Part shown: one piece after another, positions 7,576 through 10,445 of the stretch
How the letters are laid out: each line of letters starts with the position of its first letter
Numbering within the stretch: position 1 is the first letter of the stretch
Source of the DNA: Flavobacteriaceae bacterium
GTDB lineage: Bacteria; Bacteroidota; Bacteroidia; Flavobacteriales; Flavobacteriaceae
Assembly: GCA_018672145.1 (NCBI GenBank)
Contig: JABHGH010000091.1
Span: 1-10,445 of the forward strand
Direction of reading: 5' to 3'
Length of the DNA stretch: 10,445 bases
Position numbers and translations under genes: made by a program
The notes under the pieces: generated by a model
The model's input: only the letters and a program-made list of their open reading frames with translations
Told to the model about the DNA's origin: nothing
The model's database searches: none

Positions 7576-8370
7576 ATGAAAATCGCAATCATCGGAGCCG
7601 GAAACCTAGGTCTTAGCATCGCTAAAGGTCTTATAACCAATAACATTATAACTCAACTGTATTTGACAAAACGAAACACCGAATCAATTGCTGATTGGAG
7701 TGAGTATAAAAACACACACATAACAACAGACAACGAGGAAGCAATTTCCTCATCTGACATCATCATTCTTGCGGTTCAGCCTTCACAATTGGATAATGTT
7801 CTCGAGTCAGCCTCGCATTTACTCAACGAAAAACATGTGATTATTTCAACGGTTACAGGGTATTCAATTTCAAAAATGGAAGCTATTGTAGGGACGGATA
7901 AAAACATCATTCGCAGTATGCCGAATACTGCAATATCAGTTGGAAAATCAATGACTTGTATTTGCGCGAACACGCAAGGTAAAACACGACTGTCCTTGGC
8001 CGAAGCCATTTTCAATGCCTTAGGCACTAGTATTGTCATTGAAGAAAAACACATGCGTGCTGCAACAGTGATTTGTGCATCTGGAATTGCCTTTTGGATG
8101 CGTTTGATTCGCGCCACAACTCAAGGTGGAGTTCAGCTTGGCTTTGATGCCGACGAGGCCATGAAAATGTCCATGTATACAGCATTAGGTGCTGCATCGC
8201 TTTTGATCGAAACAGACTCTCACCCAGAACAAGAAATTGATAAAGTAACTACGCCACAGGGTTGCACGATCGAGGGGTTGAATGAAATGGAACATCAAGG
8301 GTTGAGCTCTTCTTTAATCAGAGGAATCGTGGCTTCTTTTAATAAAATTAATGCTATAAGCAAAGGATAA
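7576..8370 (+). CDS. proC: Pyrroline-5-carboxylate reductase family protein (arg-operon ProC)
   Basis: A 264-aa NAD(P)-dependent reductase of the ProC family, expected to reduce pyrroline-5-carboxylate to proline. The N-terminal nucleotide-binding motif is IAIIGAGNLG (3-12). RSMPNTAISVG (113-123) matches the family MPN block. The C-terminal signature region is DKVTTPQGCTIEGLNEME (222-239), a variant of the usual VTSPGGTT motif. The substrate-loop block normally reading SGSGPAY is here ICASGIAFWMRL (166-177), lacking the central SGSGPA. I remember the same variant in other flavobacterial arg operons, so it looks like a conserved subclade rather than decay. It lies between argC and argD, giving a plausible link from glutamate semialdehyde to proline. 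Only two bases separate its stop from argD, and AAAGGA at its end could serve argD as a ribosome binding site. Confidence 0.88.
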   Translation: MKIAIIGAGNLGLSIAKGLITNNIITQLYLTKRNTESIADWSEYKNTHITTDNEEAISSSDIIILAVQPSQLDNVLESASHLLNEKHVIISTVTGYSISKMEAIVGTDKNIIRSMPNTAISVGKSMTCICANTQGKTRLSLAEAIFNALGTSIVIEEKHMRAATVICASGIAFWMRLIRATTQGGVQLGFDADEAMKMSMYTALGAASLLIETDSHPEQEIDKVTTPQGCTIEGLNEMEHQGLSSSLIRGIVASFNKINAISKG

Positions 8371-8372
8371 TC

Positions 8373-9500
8373 ATGCCTCTATTTGACGTATATCCACTGT
8401 ATGATGTAGAACCGACCAAAGCACGTGGGGTTTACGTCTATGACAAAAACGGAAAGAAATACCTTGACCTTTATGGGGGTCATGCTGTCATTTCTATAGG
8501 ACACGGTCATCGAACCTATAAACGTGCACTTCGAAAACAACTCAATCGTATTGGTTTTTATTCGAATGCGGTGCAAAATCCACTGCAAGAAAAACTTTCA
8601 TCCGAGATCAATAGGCAATCTGGTTGTAAGGATTATGAACTTTTTATGTGCAGTTCTGGAGCAGAAGCAAATGAAAACGCATTAAAGCTCGCCTCTTTCC
8701 ACACAGGAAAATCGAGAGTAATCGCTTTTGATAACGCTTTTCATGGTCGTACGAGTGCTGCAGTTGCTGCAACAGATAACAAAATGATACAAGCACCCCT
8801 CAACGATCAACATAAAGTTGACTTTATTCCCTTTAATGATGTTGAAGCACTTGACAAAGAGCTCAGCAAAGGAGATGTCTGTGCTGTTATTTTTGAAGCG
8901 ATTCAAGGTGTTGGCGGCTTAGACGAGCCAACCAATGCATTTGTTACGGCAATGGAGCAAATGTGCAAAAAACATAACACTTGCTTAATAGCTGACGAGG
9001 TGCAATCTGGCTTTGGCAGAAGTGGTGATTTTTTCGCCTTTCAAAACTATTCAATAACTCCACACATTATCACCATGGCGAAAGGGATGGGAAATGGATT
9101 TCCTGTTGGCGGAATACTTGTCAACCCTGTTATTGAATCATCATACGGAATGTTAGGAACCACTTTTGGCGGAAACCATCTGGCTTGTCGTGCTGCACTT
9201 GCCGTTCTTGAGGTTTTAGAGAAAGAAAACCTGTATGAAAACGCCAAAAAATTGGGTGCTTATTTTACTGAAAAAGCGAAGGAACTTCCATTTGTCACCA
9301 AGAGTAAAGGTCGTGGTCTGATGCTGGGGTTAGAATTTGAAAATGAAGTCGGTCCATTACGAAAAGAATTGATTTTTTCACATCAAATATTTACTGGTGG
9401 CAGTAGCAACAAGAAACTCATTCGGATACTTCCACCTTTAAATGTACAGAAAAAGCACTTCGACAATCTATTTAATGCTTTATTAGAATGCCACAAATGA
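8373..9500 (+). CDS. argD: N-acyl-ornithine aminotransferase ArgD (class III PLP enzyme)
   Basis: A 375-aa PLP-dependent aminotransferase that converts N-acylglutamate semialdehyde to N-acylornithine using glutamate as amino donor. Family blocks in order: LYGGHAVISIGHGH (33-46), SSGAEANENALKLA (94-107, PLP phosphate binding), FHGRTSAAVAAT (123-134), FEAIQGVGG (174-182), ADEVQSGFGRSG (207-218, Asp208 for the pyridine nitrogen) and TMAKGMGNGFPVGG (234-247, Lys237 as the Schiff-base lysine), then TTFGGNHLACRAAL (263-276). It is close in type to ornithine aminotransferase (RocD), but the position between argC/proC and argF' makes ArgD the better name. The sequence cannot separate acetyl from succinyl substrate. 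Its stop overlaps the ATG of argF' at 9497-9500. Confidence 0.94.
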   Translation: MPLFDVYPLYDVEPTKARGVYVYDKNGKKYLDLYGGHAVISIGHGHRTYKRALRKQLNRIGFYSNAVQNPLQEKLSSEINRQSGCKDYELFMCSSGAEANENALKLASFHTGKSRVIAFDNAFHGRTSAAVAATDNKMIQAPLNDQHKVDFIPFNDVEALDKELSKGDVCAVIFEAIQGVGGLDEPTNAFVTAMEQMCKKHNTCLIADEVQSGFGRSGDFFAFQNYSITPHIITMAKGMGNGFPVGGILVNPVIESSYGMLGTTFGGNHLACRAALAVLEVLEKENLYENAKKLGAYFTEKAKELPFVTKSKGRGLMLGLEFENEVGPLRKELIFSHQIFTGGSSNKKLIRILPPLNVQKKHFDNLFNALLECHK

Positions 9501-10444
9501 AAAATTTTATCACATTAGCTGACTTGCATGATGTAGCCAAAATAATTGACCTTGCAAAATCATGCAAAAATGATCCATTTGCATTTGAAAAACTAGGTCA
9601 TCGAAAAACATTGGGATTGTTGTTTTTTAATCCGAGTTTACGCACACGTCTCAGCACACAGAAAGCTGCTAAACAATTAGGTTTGGATGTTATGGTTATG
9701 AACTTTAGCAATGAAGCTTGGGCGATCGAATATAAAAATAAAACGGTGATGAGTGGCTTGCGTTCTGAACATGTCAAGGAAGCTGCGCAAGTGGTTTCCC
9801 AATATTGCGATTTTGTTGCCATACGTGCCTTCGCAACACTTACCGATAAGGTTCGCGATGAAGAAGAGCAAGTTCTACGAGAGTTTGCAGAATATGCATC
9901 CGTTCCAATTGTCAACATGGAAAGTGCTACTGCGCACCCTTTACAGGCTTTGGCTGATGGACTTACCATTCAAGAGCAGGTACAAGTGAAGAAACCAAAA
10001 ATCGTACTTAGTTGGGCGCCGCACCCCAAGGCACTCCCCCATGCTGTTGCCAATTCTTTTATTAGATTAATGGACCACACCGAAGCCGATTTTGTGATTA
10101 CGCACCCAGAAGGTTATGATTTAAACCCTGAAATCGTAGGTAACAACAAAGTGAGTTATAACCAAGAGGAAGCTTTACATGGTGCAGATGTTGTCTACGT
10201 AAAAAACTGGTGTTCTTACACAAACTACGGTGCGATCTTACGTACTGATGATCAGTGGATGATGACCCCTGAAAAGATGAAACGCACCAACAATGCTTTT
10301 TTTATGCACTGTTTACCAATACGACGTAATGTTGTCGCTGCTGATGGTGTTTTAGATGACGATAAGTCATTGGTAATCGAGCAAGCAAACAACAGAACCT
10401 ACGCTACGCAAGCAGTGTTGCATCAATTGTTGAGTCATGGATAA
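9497..10444 (+). CDS. argF': N-acylornithine carbamoyltransferase ArgF' (acetyl- or succinylornithine type; Ser90 favours succinyl)
   Basis: A 315-aa transcarbamylase that transfers the carbamoyl group of carbamoyl phosphate to an N-acylated ornithine, bypassing free ornithine. Visible: the carbamoyl-phosphate motif SLRTR (47-51), HPLQ (147-150), the WAPHPKALP loop (173-181) typical of acylornithine enzymes, KNW (236-238) and HCLP (271-274). It resembles the Bacteroides fragilis succinylornithine enzyme as I remember it, with its MKNF start, SLRTRLSTQKAA and THPEGY. At the position that separates acetyl (Glu92 in Xanthomonas) from succinyl (Pro90 in B. fragilis) enzymes it has Ser90 within GLRSEH. 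ATG 9497 is preferred over ATG 9488: it gives the family N-terminus and an ATGA overlap with argD. The last codon ends one base before the window edge, so the following gene (argB expected) is not seen. Confidence 0.93.
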   Translation: MKNFITLADLHDVAKIIDLAKSCKNDPFAFEKLGHRKTLGLLFFNPSLRTRLSTQKAAKQLGLDVMVMNFSNEAWAIEYKNKTVMSGLRSEHVKEAAQVVSQYCDFVAIRAFATLTDKVRDEEEQVLREFAEYASVPIVNMESATAHPLQALADGLTIQEQVQVKKPKIVLSWAPHPKALPHAVANSFIRLMDHTEADFVITHPEGYDLNPEIVGNNKVSYNQEEALHGADVVYVKNWCSYTNYGAILRTDDQWMMTPEKMKRTNNAFFMHCLPIRRNVVAADGVLDDDKSLVIEQANNRTYATQAVLHQLLSHG

Positions 10445-10445
10445 G

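Noticed and set aside
9497..10444. Ordinary ornithine carbamoyltransferase (ArgF/OTC)
   Set aside because: The carbamoyl-phosphate motif is SLRTR instead of STRTR, and the WAPHP and KNW segments belong to the acylornithine group.

Overview
This is an ordinary, densely packed chromosomal window from an AT-rich bacterium. The gene order and protein styles point to the phylum Bacteroidota, most likely the Flavobacteriia. The main reasons are an arginine operon that uses an acylated-ornithine transcarbamylase (ArgF' type) instead of a normal OTCase, a proC inside the arg operon, a stand-alone GNAT enzyme at the head of that operon, signal-peptide and thioredoxin motifs of flavobacterial DsbD type, and almost no Shine-Dalgarno sequences before start codons. 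The phylum is well supported; the family is not resolved. No mobile element, CRISPR array, rRNA or tRNA gene was seen.

Left half, minus strand (about 1-4565): a compact three-gene unit transcribed leftwards in the order pabB (aminodeoxychorismate synthase component I, folate), tilS (tRNA-Ile lysidine synthetase) and dsbD (membrane thiol:disulfide interchange protein, running off the left edge). pabB and tilS are 9 nt apart, and tilS and dsbD overlap by an ATGA.

Middle (4566-4794): a divergent intergenic region that should carry the promoters of both units. It holds a GC-rich patch, a dubious 39-codon minus-strand ORF, and a cluster of perfect inverted repeats, one of which straddles the start codon of the first arg gene.

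Right half, plus strand (4795-10444): a tightly coupled arginine biosynthesis operon: GNAT acyltransferase (probable N-acylglutamate synthase), argG, argC, proC, argD and argF'. Most junctions overlap or are only a few bases apart. argB, the deacylase and argH are not in the window and would be expected downstream. Together the genes acylate glutamate (GNAT), reduce the acylglutamyl phosphate (ArgC), transaminate the semialdehyde (ArgD), carbamylate the acylornithine (ArgF') and, after deacylation, condense citrulline with aspartate (ArgG). ProC probably links the pathway to proline.

The most interesting reading is at the specificity position of ArgF'. Residue 90 is Ser, not the Glu of acetylornithine enzymes or the Pro of Bacteroides succinylornithine enzymes. 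Published substitutions at this position suggest the pathway may run on N-succinyl rather than N-acetyl intermediates. I found no wholly new system; the noteworthy points concern variant enzymes and regulation within a known pathway.
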